In this document: positions 36,268 through 44,484 of the stretch, piece after piece
How positions within the stretch are numbered: position 1 is the stretch's first letter
How the letters are laid out: every line of letters begins with the position of its first letter
From: Thalassospira mesophila
Lineage (GTDB): Bacteria; Pseudomonadota; Alphaproteobacteria; Rhodospirillales; Thalassospiraceae
Direction of reading: 5' to 3'
Assembly: GCF_002115755.1 (NCBI RefSeq)
Contig: NZ_JFKA01000008.1
Coordinates: 111,768 to 175,767 of the forward strand
DNA length: 64,000 nt
The notes under the pieces: model-generated
What the model was told of the DNA's origin: nothing
Database searches by the model: none
What the model saw: the letters and a program-made list of their open reading frames with translations, nothing else
Program-made: the position numbers and the translations under genes

Positions 36268-36900
36268 ATGATGCGCGGTTATTTCGGGATCGGGATTGAG
36301 GGGGCCAGCAAACCTTTAAATGTCGGCACCCTGTTTCGCTCGGCTCATGCCTTTGGTGCCAGCTTTGCCTTCACCGTGGATGCGGATTTTGAAGACGATA
36401 CCAGCAACCCCACCGATACCTCCAAGGCATCCGAACAGATGCCCTATTATCATTTCCCCGATCTTGACAACATGATGCTGCCCACCGGCTGTTCGCTGGT
36501 CGGGGTGGAACTGACCGCCGATGCGATTGAGCTGCCCAGTTTCAAACACCCGTCGCGTGCGGCCTATGTTTTTGGCCCGGAACGGGGCGATTTATCGCCC
36601 GAAACCCAGGAACATTGCGAATTTATCCTGAAAATTCCGATGAAATTTTGCATCAATGTAGCAATTGCCGCCAATATCGTGATGTATGACCGCTTGATAA
36701 CGCTGGGCCGTTTTGCCCCGCGCCCGATACGCGCCGGTGGCCCGACCGAGGAAAAGCCGGTGCCGTTTCATGGTCGCCAGCTGTTTCGCACCCTGAAAGA
36801 TAAAAAGAAAGCCAACCCCGAAGGTTTTCGCCGTGCGCCGCCGCCCGATTACAGCGTGCTTGACGGTGCGCTTGTTGAAAATGACGACGGGGACGATTGA
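36268..36900 (+). CDS. SpoU/TrmH-family RNA methyltransferase
   Basis: 210-aa SAM-dependent 2'-O-ribose methyltransferase of the SPOUT class. The N-terminal motif GIGIEGASKPLNVGTLFRSA corresponds to motif 1 (Asn and Arg), and FGPERGDLSPETQ with IPMKFCINVAIAANIVMYD to motifs 2 and 3 of the trefoil-knot SAM site. The usual Ser-Leu-Asn-Val is Cys-Ile-Asn-Val here. Target RNA is not assignable; the short length resembles TrmH-like proteins acting on tRNA. Start ATG 36268 or 36271 behind GGAGGA. Confidence 0.88.
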   Translation: MMRGYFGIGIEGASKPLNVGTLFRSAHAFGASFAFTVDADFEDDTSNPTDTSKASEQMPYYHFPDLDNMMLPTGCSLVGVELTADAIELPSFKHPSRAAYVFGPERGDLSPETQEHCEFILKIPMKFCINVAIAANIVMYDRLITLGRFAPRPIRAGGPTEEKPVPFHGRQLFRTLKDKKKANPEGFRRAPPPDYSVLDGALVENDDGDD

Positions 36901-36935
36901 TGAATATTCAGGCCTGCCTGTTTGGCGGGCCGCAT

Positions 36936-36975
36936 AAAAAAACAACGACCATGCGGGAGGCAACATGGTCGTTGT
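36936..36975 (-). terminator. Rho-independent terminator of trpE(G)
   Basis: ACAACGACCATG and CATGGTCGTTGT form a perfect 12-bp stem with a 10-base loop. On the minus strand it is followed by seven T residues. It lies about 85 bases after the trpE(G) stop and converges with the methyltransferase gene. Confidence 0.92.
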
Positions 36976-37058
36976 AAGGAACCACCGGGTATCAGGGGAT
37001 GCCGGTGGTTTGGGGCAAAAGATGCCGCACAGATGCAATAATACCCGGCTATATCGGC

Positions 37059-39308
37059 TCAGGCGGCTTTGCTGCTGGTTGGAATGTCGGTTTCGCTGCT
37101 GGGGCGGCCTTGCGGGTTGCGCAGCAAATTGGCAATCATATGCATGCCCGCATCGCCCTGAAGGGTTAACAGGCTTTCGGGGTGAAACTGCACGGCACTG
37201 ATCGGCAGCGACGCATGGCGAATGGCCATAATCACGCCGTCACTGCTTTGGGCGGTCACAATCAGGTCCCTGGGCAGGGTATCGGGGTTGGCAAACAGCG
37301 AATGATACCGGCCCACCACAATGTCCTCGGGCAGGCCGGAAAATAGCGGGTCGGTGCTATCTAGTCGTACTTTCGAAGGTTTGCCGTGCATCGGCGTTGC
37401 CAGTTGCCCCAACTTACCGCCAAAAAATTCGACAATGCCCTGAAGGCCCAGGCAAACGCCAAAAACCGGCAGGCCATGTGCCAGCGCCCGTTCGATATTG
37501 CCCTTTAAATTATAATCATCGGGGCGGCCCGGGCCGGGCGATAAAAACACCAGATCGGGTTTGTAATCGTCAAACACCGCGTCGGGGAAGCCGGGCCGCA
37601 TGGTCAGGGTTTCGGCCCCGGTGGCGCGAATATAACTGGCAAGGTTTTGCACAAAGCTGTCTTCATGGTCGATCAGCAACACCCGCTTGCCAACGCCCGA
37701 GCGGGTCGGGTCATCGGCCACAATATGGCTATCGGGCCGGGTGATGGCATCAATCATTGCCGATGCTTTCAGCACGGTTTCAGCTTCCTCGGCAGCGGAT
37801 TGTGAATCATATAACAATGTTGCCCCGGCGCGGACTTCGGCCACACCCTGTTTAAGGCGCACGGTGCGCAATGTCAGGCCGGTATTAAGGTCGCCATTGC
37901 ATAATACGGCACCTATCGCCCCGCCATACCAGGCGCGCGGGCTGCGTTCGACATTTTCAATATGGGTCATCGCGGCGCGTTTGGGCGCACCGGTTACGGT
38001 TACGGCCCAGCAATGGGTTAAAAAAGCATCCAGGGCATCAAACCCTTCGCGCAGGCGGCCTTCCACATGGTCCACGGTATGGATCAGGCGCGAATACATT
38101 TCGATCTGTCGGCGGCCAATAATGCGGATGGATCCGGGGTTGCATACCCGTGCCTTGTCGTTGCGATCGACATCGGTACACATGGTCAATTCGGATTCTT
38201 CCTTGGCCGAATTTAACAAGGTCCGAATGTTTTCGGCATCTTCAATCGCGTCGCGTCCGCGTGCAATGGTGCCCGAAATCGGGCAGGTTTCCACCCGCTT
38301 GCCGCTAACGCGCACATACATTTCCGGCGATGCGCCAATCAGATGTTCCCCATGGCCCAGATTGATCAAAAAGCCATAAGGGGCCGGGTTGCGCCGTTTT
38401 AAACGGCGAAAAATTTCGGACGGGGCGGTGGTGCATTTGGTGCGAAACACCCGTGATGGCACCACTTCAAACAATTCACCACGGGCAAAGCGCGGCTTGG
38501 TGTCATCGACGATTTTGGCATATTCGCCTTCTGCCATATCGTTTTGCACCACCTGATTGCTGCCATGCGATGGCGGATGGGCGGCACCGCTGCGCGCCAC
38601 TCCCTCGGTCGTTTCACCGTTGGCTGCGCTAAATTCATAATCAAAGCGCATGGCGTGGCGGGCGGCATGGTCAACGGTGATGATGCTGTCGGGCAAATAC
38701 AGGTGCAAATCCTTATGATCTGCCAGGCGGTCCTGTTTTAGGGCAATCTGTTCAAATTGTAGCGCCAGATCATAGCCAAAACTGCCATATAGCCCCAGCC
38801 GTTCGTCGCCATTATGGGCAAACAGGTCGCGCAGGGCGCGCACCACCGAAAACAGGCTGGGCTGCTGGCTGCGTTCTTCTTCGGCAAACCATTTTTCGGG
38901 CTGGGCGACGGTGCCATAAATGCCATCATCGCCAATGGTGATGCCGTCGATATGGGCATGGTTTTCCAAAACCGGGGCAATCACCGGTAATAATACCCGG
39001 CCCCGGTCATTTAACGCATGAATGGCAAAGCCCCGGTCGCGCCCGGTAATTTCCAGCGGTGGCTGGGCAAACCCCATATCCCAGCGCGAATAACGACCCG
39101 GAAACTCGTAGGACGATGACAACAACACGCCTTTGGCTGTGTCCAGGCTTTCAATCAGCCCGGCGGTGGCGGTTTCGTAATCAATGTCGATCTGGCGGCG
39201 CAAAATGGCAACGCCACCATCGCTGACATATCGGTATTCACCGGCGGGTTTGTCGTCGTTTGTCGCGATGCCTTGGGAAGTCTGGGCAGTCTGGATCGGG
39301 GTGGTCAC
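37059..39308 (-). CDS. trpE(G): anthranilate synthase, fused TrpE-TrpG
   Basis: Bifunctional 749-aa enzyme making anthranilate from chorismate and glutamine. Residues about 1-530 are the chorismate-using component I (conserved LIGASPEMYVRV, PISGTIARGRD, EESELTMCTDVDRNDKARVC, GAPKRAAMTHIE). About 550-740 is the class I glutamine amidotransferase (LLIDHEDSFVQNLA, SPGPGRPDD, catalytic Cys in FGVCLGLQGI, His-Glu in VQFHPESLL). Fusion of the two is characteristic of many alphaproteobacteria. I start it at a GTG (39308) with AGGAGA six bases upstream rather than the ATG ten codons earlier. It is controlled by the leader/attenuator directly upstream. Confidence 0.96.
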   Translation of the reverse strand: MTTPIQTAQTSQGIATNDDKPAGEYRYVSDGGVAILRRQIDIDYETATAGLIESLDTAKGVLLSSSYEFPGRYSRWDMGFAQPPLEITGRDRGFAIHALNDRGRVLLPVIAPVLENHAHIDGITIGDDGIYGTVAQPEKWFAEEERSQQPSLFSVVRALRDLFAHNGDERLGLYGSFGYDLALQFEQIALKQDRLADHKDLHLYLPDSIITVDHAARHAMRFDYEFSAANGETTEGVARSGAAHPPSHGSNQVVQNDMAEGEYAKIVDDTKPRFARGELFEVVPSRVFRTKCTTAPSEIFRRLKRRNPAPYGFLINLGHGEHLIGASPEMYVRVSGKRVETCPISGTIARGRDAIEDAENIRTLLNSAKEESELTMCTDVDRNDKARVCNPGSIRIIGRRQIEMYSRLIHTVDHVEGRLREGFDALDAFLTHCWAVTVTGAPKRAAMTHIENVERSPRAWYGGAIGAVLCNGDLNTGLTLRTVRLKQGVAEVRAGATLLYDSQSAAEEAETVLKASAMIDAITRPDSHIVADDPTRSGVGKRVLLIDHEDSFVQNLASYIRATGAETLTMRPGFPDAVFDDYKPDLVFLSPGPGRPDDYNLKGNIERALAHGLPVFGVCLGLQGIVEFFGGKLGQLATPMHGKPSKVRLDSTDPLFSGLPEDIVVGRYHSLFANPDTLPRDLIVTAQSSDGVIMAIRHASLPISAVQFHPESLLTLQGDAGMHMIANLLRNPQGRPSSETDIPTSSKAA

Positions 39309-39383
39309 GGGAAGTCTCCTGTTGTGGGGCACAGCCACAGACGGAGAATGTTTTTCAGATGGAAAATGGGGATGCCTGAAAAC

Positions 39384-39409
39384 AAAAAACCGCCTGTAAA
39401 ATCAGGCGG
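39384..39409 (-). terminator. trp attenuator terminator
   Basis: On the minus strand CCGCCTG, a loop ATTTTA and CAGGCGG form a 7-bp GC-rich stem followed by TTTTTTGTTTT. It lies 37 bases downstream of the Trp leader peptide stop and about 75 bases before the trpE(G) start. The 5' arm's flank GGCCGCC (39405-39411) is also perfectly complementary to GGCGGCC (minus strand, 39436-39442), giving an alternative antiterminator. Confidence 0.9.
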
Positions 39410-39446
39410 CCGGAATATGGTCAAGACATGGGGTTGGCCGCCCGCT

Positions 39447-39506
39447 TTAAGCGCGCCACCACCAACGATTTGCAATGCGGATCGGGGTCATGTCTTGTGT
39501 TTTCAT
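39447..39506 (-). CDS. trpL: Trp leader peptide (TrpL)
   Basis: A 19-codon frame encodes MKTQDMTPIRIANRWWWRA with three consecutive TGG Trp codons just before the stop. It lies between a good promoter and a terminator hairpin ahead of trpE(G). The Trp codons sit where a stalled ribosome would free the antiterminator: GTTGG overlapping the first Trp codons can pair with CCAAC in the segment that otherwise pairs with the terminator arm. No ribosome binding site precedes the ATG, but the predicted transcription start falls at this ATG, so translation may be leaderless, as reported for Sinorhizobium meliloti trpL. A second in-frame ATG (39491) would give a 14-residue version. Confidence 0.9.
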   Translation of the reverse strand: MKTQDMTPIRIANRWWWRA

Positions 39507-39512
39507 GGGCAA

Positions 39513-39541
39513 AATATGCGCGGGCAATCGGGGCACGTCAA
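39513..39541 (-). promoter_or_regulatory. sigma-70-type promoter of the trp leader
   Basis: On the minus strand TTGACG (39541-39536) and CATATT (39518-39513) are separated by exactly 17 bases. The start point should lie about seven bases after the -10, at or next to 39506, which is the A of the leader peptide ATG. The promoter sits in the 67-base gap after the ion channel gene. Confidence 0.75.
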
Positions 39542-39573
39542 GGCTTTTGATCGGATTGGCGGTTTTGGCGGCA

Positions 39574-40563
39574 TTACCGGCCATGTATGCGGTCGGAAAC
39601 CTCGATCCGCAGGGCTTTGCGGCAATGCGGGCAAAACAGGGTGTCATCGACAATATGACCGCGATGAACCTCGCGTACATCGTTGATAATCAGTTCGGCC
39701 TGTTCATCGGTCAGGCCCAGTTCTTCCTGGTGTGATTGTAAACGGGTCCGCATGGCATCGGTTAAATGCGCCCCGCCTTGCAAATGCTGGGCGGCGGTCT
39801 GGCGATAGGTTTCTTCGCGGCGGCGCAATTCACTGCTAAAGGCCGATGCCAGAATACCGGCAGGGACGGCAACCATCACAATGCCGCTAAGGGCTATGAA
39901 GGCAGCCAGAATTTTGCCGCCAACCGTAACAGGGACCACATCGCCATACCCCACCGTCGACAGGGTAATGATCGACCAGTACAGGGTTTTGGGCAAATTG
40001 CCGAATGTTTCAGGCTGTATCTGGTGTTCGAGCAGATAAATCGCGCCTGAACTGAAAATCAGAAAACAGGCCAGGGCGGTGCTGGCGGCCCCCAACATGC
40101 CGATTTGTTGGCGCAGAACCGTTGTGAGCAGGTCCATCCCGTAGGAATAGCGGGTAAATTTCAACAGCCGCAGCAACCGCATGATGCGGATAAAGCGTAA
40201 ATCGATGCTGGTCAGCAACAGCAGAAAAACCGGTAAAATTGATACCAGATCCACAAGGGCCATCGGACTTGCGATATAGCGCAACCGTCCGAACCGACCG
40301 GCAAAACGTTCGTCATCGGGCGCACTCCAGATGCGCAGCAGATATTCCAGGGTAAAGGCCGAACTACAGACAATTTCAATCGCCCAGAACCAGTCGATAT
40401 GGTTGCGGGCAAAGGGCTCGACGGTATCCATCACCACCGATGCCACATTGATCATAATCAGCAGCGACAACGCCCCGTGCACAGCCATCGTTACCGGTTC
40501 GCGGCGCTCTTTGGCACGCAAAATATCCGAACAGCGTTGGCGCAGGGCTTGGCTCATCAACAA
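39574..40563 (-). CDS. voltage-gated-type potassium channel (six-TM)
   Basis: 329-aa inner-membrane channel. Six membrane segments are visible, including an S4-like helix with regularly spaced basic residues (DLRFIRIMRLLRLLKFTRYS). The selectivity filter is TLSTVGYGDVVPVT. After S6 (AFIALSGIVMVAVPAGILAS), a cytosolic tail contains a paired Cys motif (LFCPHCRKAL) that may bind zinc. It is upstream of the trp leader on the same strand, but the promoter and leader make functional linkage unlikely. Two TrkH genes elsewhere in the window also handle K+. Confidence 0.92.
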   Translation of the reverse strand: MLMSQALRQRCSDILRAKERREPVTMAVHGALSLLIMINVASVVMDTVEPFARNHIDWFWAIEIVCSSAFTLEYLLRIWSAPDDERFAGRFGRLRYIASPMALVDLVSILPVFLLLLTSIDLRFIRIMRLLRLLKFTRYSYGMDLLTTVLRQQIGMLGAASTALACFLIFSSGAIYLLEHQIQPETFGNLPKTLYWSIITLSTVGYGDVVPVTVGGKILAAFIALSGIVMVAVPAGILASAFSSELRRREETYRQTAAQHLQGGAHLTDAMRTRLQSHQEELGLTDEQAELIINDVREVHRGHIVDDTLFCPHCRKALRIEVSDRIHGR

Positions 40564-40681
40564 AGGCTCCGTCTATGACTTTGATGTCGCACCAAAATGC
40601 GATGAGGTGGTCATAGTGCGCATTGGTACTTCAGAAAACAATAATTTACCAATGATGGCAATGACCCGCGTTGTATCTCAA

Positions 40682-40720
40682 TAAAAACCGTGCCCCAACC
40701 TTATCTGGTCGGGGCACGGT
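40682..40720 (-). terminator. Rho-independent terminator of trpF
   Basis: On the minus strand ACCGTGCCCCGACC, a six-base loop and GGTTGGGGCACGGT form a 14-bp stem (one G-U), followed by TTTTTAT. It is 20 bases after the trpF stop. Confidence 0.92.
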
Positions 40721-40739
40721 ATATTGTTCGTACAGCGGT

Positions 40740-41384
40740 TTAATATCCCTTGGCGGCGCGAACGAACGCGTTGATCTTGCGCGCATCTTTAACGCCGCGT
40801 GTGCGCTCGACCCCGGACGATACATCGACCCACGGGGCGTTGGAAATTTCAACGGCCTCGGCGACATTGTCGGGGTCAAGGCCACCAGCCAGCATCCAGT
40901 TGCTTTTCCACTCACGCCCGGCCAGCAAGGTCCAGTCAAAGCTTGTGGCATTGCCGCCGGGAAGGGTGCTGTCTTTGGGGGGCTTGGCATCAAACAGCAA
41001 AAAATCGGCAACGCCGTCATAGGTTTTTGCGGCCTTGTCCAAATCCTTGGTGGTGCTAACAGAAATCGCCTTCATCGCTTTCAGGCCAAAAACATCCTGC
41101 ACTTCTTTCACCCGGTCGGGTGTTTCGCTGCCGTGAAGCTGGATCATATCAAGGTTGCCAGCTTTAACCGCATTGGCAATCGCCTCGTTTCCGGCATCGA
41201 CAAACAGGCCGACCTTTAAAATGCTGTCGGGCACACGTTCGGTCAGGGTTGCGGCCCCGTTCAGCGAAATGTGACGCGGGCTGGGCGGGAAAAACACATA
41301 ACCAAGGGCATCTGCACCTGCACTCATGGCCGCGAGAACGGCATCTTCGCTGTTGATACCGCAAATTTTAACCATACAGCTCAT
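40740..41384 (-). CDS. trpF: phosphoribosylanthranilate isomerase
   Basis: TrpF, 214 aa, converts N-(5-phosphoribosyl)anthranilate to the 1-deoxyribulose form. Family motifs are VKICGINS (catalytic Cys), ALGYVFFPPSPRHIS, VGLFVDAGNEAIANAV, DMIQLHGSETPD, LFDAKPPKDSTLPGGNATSF and LAGGLDPDNVAEAV. I start at the ATG at 41384, six bases after AGGA. It is separated from trpE(G) by the channel gene and its own terminator. It is often found upstream of trpBA in alphaproteobacteria, but the upstream gene here is the divergent ubiE. Confidence 0.96.
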   Translation of the reverse strand: MSCMVKICGINSEDAVLAAMSAGADALGYVFFPPSPRHISLNGAATLTERVPDSILKVGLFVDAGNEAIANAVKAGNLDMIQLHGSETPDRVKEVQDVFGLKAMKAISVSTTKDLDKAAKTYDGVADFLLFDAKPPKDSTLPGGNATSFDWTLLAGREWKSNWMLAGGLDPDNVAEAVEISNAPWVDVSSGVERTRGVKDARKINAFVRAAKGY

Positions 41385-41525
41385 GGCAGATCCTGTTTGT
41401 AATGATTTCATATAACAAGGTGTTGGTATTTTTCCTTATCAGAAACCAGCCCCCTTCAACAGGATATTTCTAAAAACTGCCGGTTTACACTGGCGGGCGG
41501 GCGGTTGCTGCGCTATTTTCCGGCC

Positions 41526-42299
41526 ATGAGCAAGCATCAAGGCCCAGCCGCGGGCGAAACCGGCGATAAAACAACCCACTTTGGTTTCCGCGATGTGCCG
41601 GAAAACCAGAAAGCATCCATGGTGCGCGAGGTGTTTGACACGGTCGCGTCCAAATATGATGTGATGAACGATCTGATGAGTGGTGGCATCCACCGCCTGT
41701 GGAAAGACAGTTTCATCAACGAACTCAAGCCGCGCGCCGATATGCGCCTGATCGATGTTGCCGGGGGAACTGGCGATATTGCCTTTCGCTTTTTAAAGCG
41801 CGGCGGCGGGGCGGTGACGGTGTGCGACATTAACTATGAAATGTTGCATGTCGGGCGCGACCGCGCGGCCAATCACGGGATTTTGAAAAATATCGACTGG
41901 ATGGTGGGCGATGCGCAGAAATTGCCGCTGCCCGACCAGTCGATGGATGCCTACACCATCGCCTTTGGCATTCGCAATGTCACCCGCGTGGACGAGGCAT
42001 TGCGCGAAGCGTACCGTGTTCTTAAACCCGGCGGGCGCTTTTTGTGTCTGGAATTTTCCAAGGTCGTGGTGCCGGGGTTTGACAAGATTTACGATATGTA
42101 TTCCTTCAAGCTGTTGCCCGAAATTGGCCGGTTTATTGCGGGCAACCGCGAGGCGTATCAGTATCTGGCCGAAAGCATTCGTCAGTTCCCCGATCAGGAA
42201 ACCTTCGCTCAAATGATCCGCAATGCCGGGTTTGGCCGGGTGCGCTATCGCAACCTGTCTGGCGGAATTGCTGCCATTCATTCCGGCTGGCGAATCTGA
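41526..42299 (+). CDS. ubiE: ubiquinone/menaquinone biosynthesis C-methyltransferase
   Basis: UbiE/COQ5 C-methyltransferase of ubiquinone synthesis, 257 aa. The N-terminal [19 protein letters not shown], the SAM motif [17 protein letters not shown], post-[14 protein letters not shown] and the C-terminal [17 protein letters not shown] are all typical. I start at ATG 41526 (MSKHQGPA) rather than seven codons earlier. The next gene, ubiB, follows by 12 bases, so the two form an operon as in many proteobacteria. Confidence 0.96.
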   Translation: MSKHQGPAAGETGDKTTHFGFRDVPENQKASMVREVFDTVASKYDVMNDLMSGGIHRLWKDSFINELKPRADMRLIDVAGGTGDIAFRFLKRGGGAVTVCDINYEMLHVGRDRAANHGILKNIDWMVGDAQKLPLPDQSMDAYTIAFGIRNVTRVDEALREAYRVLKPGGRFLCLEFSKVVVPGFDKIYDMYSFKLLPEIGRFIAGNREAYQYLAESIRQFPDQETFAQMIRNAGFGRVRYRNLSGGIAAIHSGWRI

Positions 42300-42311
42300 G
42301 GGCCATTTCAC

Positions 42312-43862
42312 ATGATCCGCTTTGTTCGTAACAGTTTTCGCCTGATCACCATGGCGCGAACCCTGGCCCGCCACGATGCCCTGTTCCCGCTTGACCTGGT
42401 GCCGGGCGGCAAGATTTTGGCCGTGCTGGCCCGTTTGACAGCGCCGTTTTCAGGTGGTTCCACCCTGCCGCCGGGGCGCAGGCTTGCCCGCGCGCTTGAG
42501 GAACTGGGACCGGCTTTTATTAAATTGGGGCAAACCCTTGCCACCCGTGCCGATTTGATTGGCGATGATGTTGCGGCTGATTTGTCCTCCTTGCAGGACC
42601 GGTTGCCACCCTTTCCCGCCAGCATTGCCAAACGGTTGATTTCCACCCAGTTGGGCGCACCGTTTGACAATTTGTTTGTTGAATTTGATGAAACGCCAGT
42701 GGCCGCAGCCTCCATCGCGCAGGTGCATTTTGCCAAAACACCTGATGGCCGCGAAGTGGCGATTAAGGTATTGCGACCCGATATTGCCGTGCGCTTTGCC
42801 CGCGATCTGGACCTGTTTTACTGGGCGGCAGAACTTGTGGAGTGGACGCAGCCGCGGTTGCGCCGATTAAAGCCGGTTGAAACCATCAAAACCCTGGAAG
42901 ACAGCGTTAAACTGGAAATGGATTTCCGGTTCGAGGCCGCTGCGGCGTCGGAATTTCGCGAGAATTTCAAAGACGACCCCACCTATTATATCCCGGAAAT
43001 TGACTGGGAACGCACCGCCCAGCATGTTTTGACCATGGAACGGGTCAAGGGTGTGCGCATTGATAATGTTGAAGCCCTTGAGCAAATGGGCATCAACCGC
43101 ACCGAATTGCTGGCCAAGGCCGCCGCCGCATTTTTCCAGCAGATTTTCCGCGACGGTTTTTTTCATGCCGACATGCATCCGGGCAATTTGTTTGTCGATG
43201 AAACCGGCCGCGTCAGCGTGGTTGATTTTGGCATTATGGGCCGGGTGGATCGGCAAACACGGCTGTATCTGGCCGAAATGTTGCTGGGTTTTTTAACCCG
43301 CGATTATCGCCGGGTGGCTGAAATTCATTTTGAAGCAGGCTATGTGCCGCGCGACCAGTCGCTGGAAAATTTCCAGCAGGTGTGTCGCTCCATCGGCGAG
43401 CCGATTTTGGGCAAGGAACTGGCCGATATTTCGGTCGGACGGCTGTTGGGGCAATTGTTTCAGGTGACCGAAACATTTGGCATGGAAACCCAGCCCCAGC
43501 TTTTGATGCTGCAAAAAACCATGATTGTGGCCGAAGGCCTGTCGCGCATTTTAAGCCCCAATGAAAATATGTGGAACCTGTCGCGCCCGTTGATTGAAGA
43601 CTGGATGCGCGACAATCTGGGTCCCGAAGCCAAAATTGCCGAAGCCACCCGTCAGGCCGGGTCGATGTTGCGCCGCTTGCCCCGCGTGATCGAGGCGGCA
43701 GAACGGGCATCGGGGGTGTTGACCGAACACGGGCTTAAACTGCACCCCGAGACGGTGGCTGCCATGCTTGGCGGGCGGGCAGCCGGGCGGAGTATTTTTA
43801 AAAACGGTGTGTTGTTATGGGTGGCCATTCTTGCCCTGACGGTTGCTGTTGTGCTGAAATAA
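42312..43862 (+). CDS. ubiB: UbiB-family atypical kinase/ATPase for ubiquinone synthesis
   Basis: 516-aa protein of the ADCK/UbiB family, needed for ubiquinone synthesis, with ATPase activity that supports the Ubi complex. Family marks are the KxGQ motif (FIKLGQTLATRADLIGDDVA), the A-rich loop replacing the glycine loop (AAASIAQVHFAKT), the catalytic Lys in VAIKVLRPDIAV, the HRD-like HADMHPGNLFVDE and VVDFGIMGRVD. The C-terminus has a membrane helix (NGVLLWVAILALTVAVV). It is co-transcribed with ubiE. Confidence 0.97.
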   Translation: MIRFVRNSFRLITMARTLARHDALFPLDLVPGGKILAVLARLTAPFSGGSTLPPGRRLARALEELGPAFIKLGQTLATRADLIGDDVAADLSSLQDRLPPFPASIAKRLISTQLGAPFDNLFVEFDETPVAAASIAQVHFAKTPDGREVAIKVLRPDIAVRFARDLDLFYWAAELVEWTQPRLRRLKPVETIKTLEDSVKLEMDFRFEAAAASEFRENFKDDPTYYIPEIDWERTAQHVLTMERVKGVRIDNVEALEQMGINRTELLAKAAAAFFQQIFRDGFFHADMHPGNLFVDETGRVSVVDFGIMGRVDRQTRLYLAEMLLGFLTRDYRRVAEIHFEAGYVPRDQSLENFQQVCRSIGEPILGKELADISVGRLLGQLFQVTETFGMETQPQLLMLQKTMIVAEGLSRILSPNENMWNLSRPLIEDWMRDNLGPEAKIAEATRQAGSMLRRLPRVIEAAERASGVLTEHGLKLHPETVAAMLGGRAAGRSIFKNGVLLWVAILALTVAVVLK

Positions 43863-43881
43863 CCTGCGCGTCTGGCGAGAG

Positions 43882-44364
43882 TTGCGAATTATAATGGCGG
43901 GCAAAGGCGAGCGGACGGTGAAGGTCATGGAAAACGGGAATTCAGTTGAGATCAGCACGGATCGTGGTCGGATCGATATGGATTACTGCTATGATTTTAT
44001 CGCCAGATCCTATTGGGCGATGAACCGCTCGCGAGCGGAATTTGAAAAATCGCTGGAAAAATCCCTGTGCGTCGGCGCATTTTGCGACGGGTGCCAGGTT
44101 GGCTTTGCCCGCGTGGTTACCGATCATATTTCCATTGCCTATGTCGCCGATGTGTTTGTCGATGATGCGTATCGGCGGCGCGGTATTGCCTTGATGCTGA
44201 TTACGGCTTTGCATGACCATCCTGATATGCGGCGTGTCAAACGCTGGATGCTGGCGACCCGCGATATGCAACCGGTTTATCGTCGGCTTGGTTATGTTGA
44301 AATTGACGACATGATGATGATGCGCCTTAACCCCGGTGCCATCGACCATCCTGCGCTGAAATAA
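43882..44364 (+). CDS. GNAT-family N-acetyltransferase
   Basis: 160-aa acetyltransferase. The core shows the GNAT strand VGFARVVTDHISIAYVADVF followed by the acetyl-CoA loop VDDAYRRRGIALML (a Gln/Arg-X-X-Gly variant), and the C-terminal YRRLGYVEIDDMMM. It is in the same direction as ubiB with 19 bases between. The start is uncertain: a TTG at 43882 with GCGAGAG close by, or ATGs at 43894 or 43927. The substrate is not predictable. Confidence 0.85.
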   Translation: MRIIMAGKGERTVKVMENGNSVEISTDRGRIDMDYCYDFIARSYWAMNRSRAEFEKSLEKSLCVGAFCDGCQVGFARVVTDHISIAYVADVFVDDAYRRRGIALMLITALHDHPDMRRVKRWMLATRDMQPVYRRLGYVEIDDMMMMRLNPGAIDHPALK

Positions 44365-44423
44365 CCTGATGCGAAAGGGCCGGTTCTGGGATGGCCGGTT
44401 ATGGGATGGCGGGTTGAAACAAC

Positions 44424-44451
44424 AAAAGGCACCGTTTGACGGGTGCCTTTT
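44424..44451. terminator. bidirectional terminator
   Basis: AAAAGGCACC, a short loop and GGTGCCTTTT form a 10-bp stem with A and T ends, between the convergent GNAT and chemoreceptor genes. It could stop transcription from both sides. Confidence 0.85.
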
Positions 44452-44484
44452 GCTAAAAATGAAAAAATTCACACCGCCCGCAAC

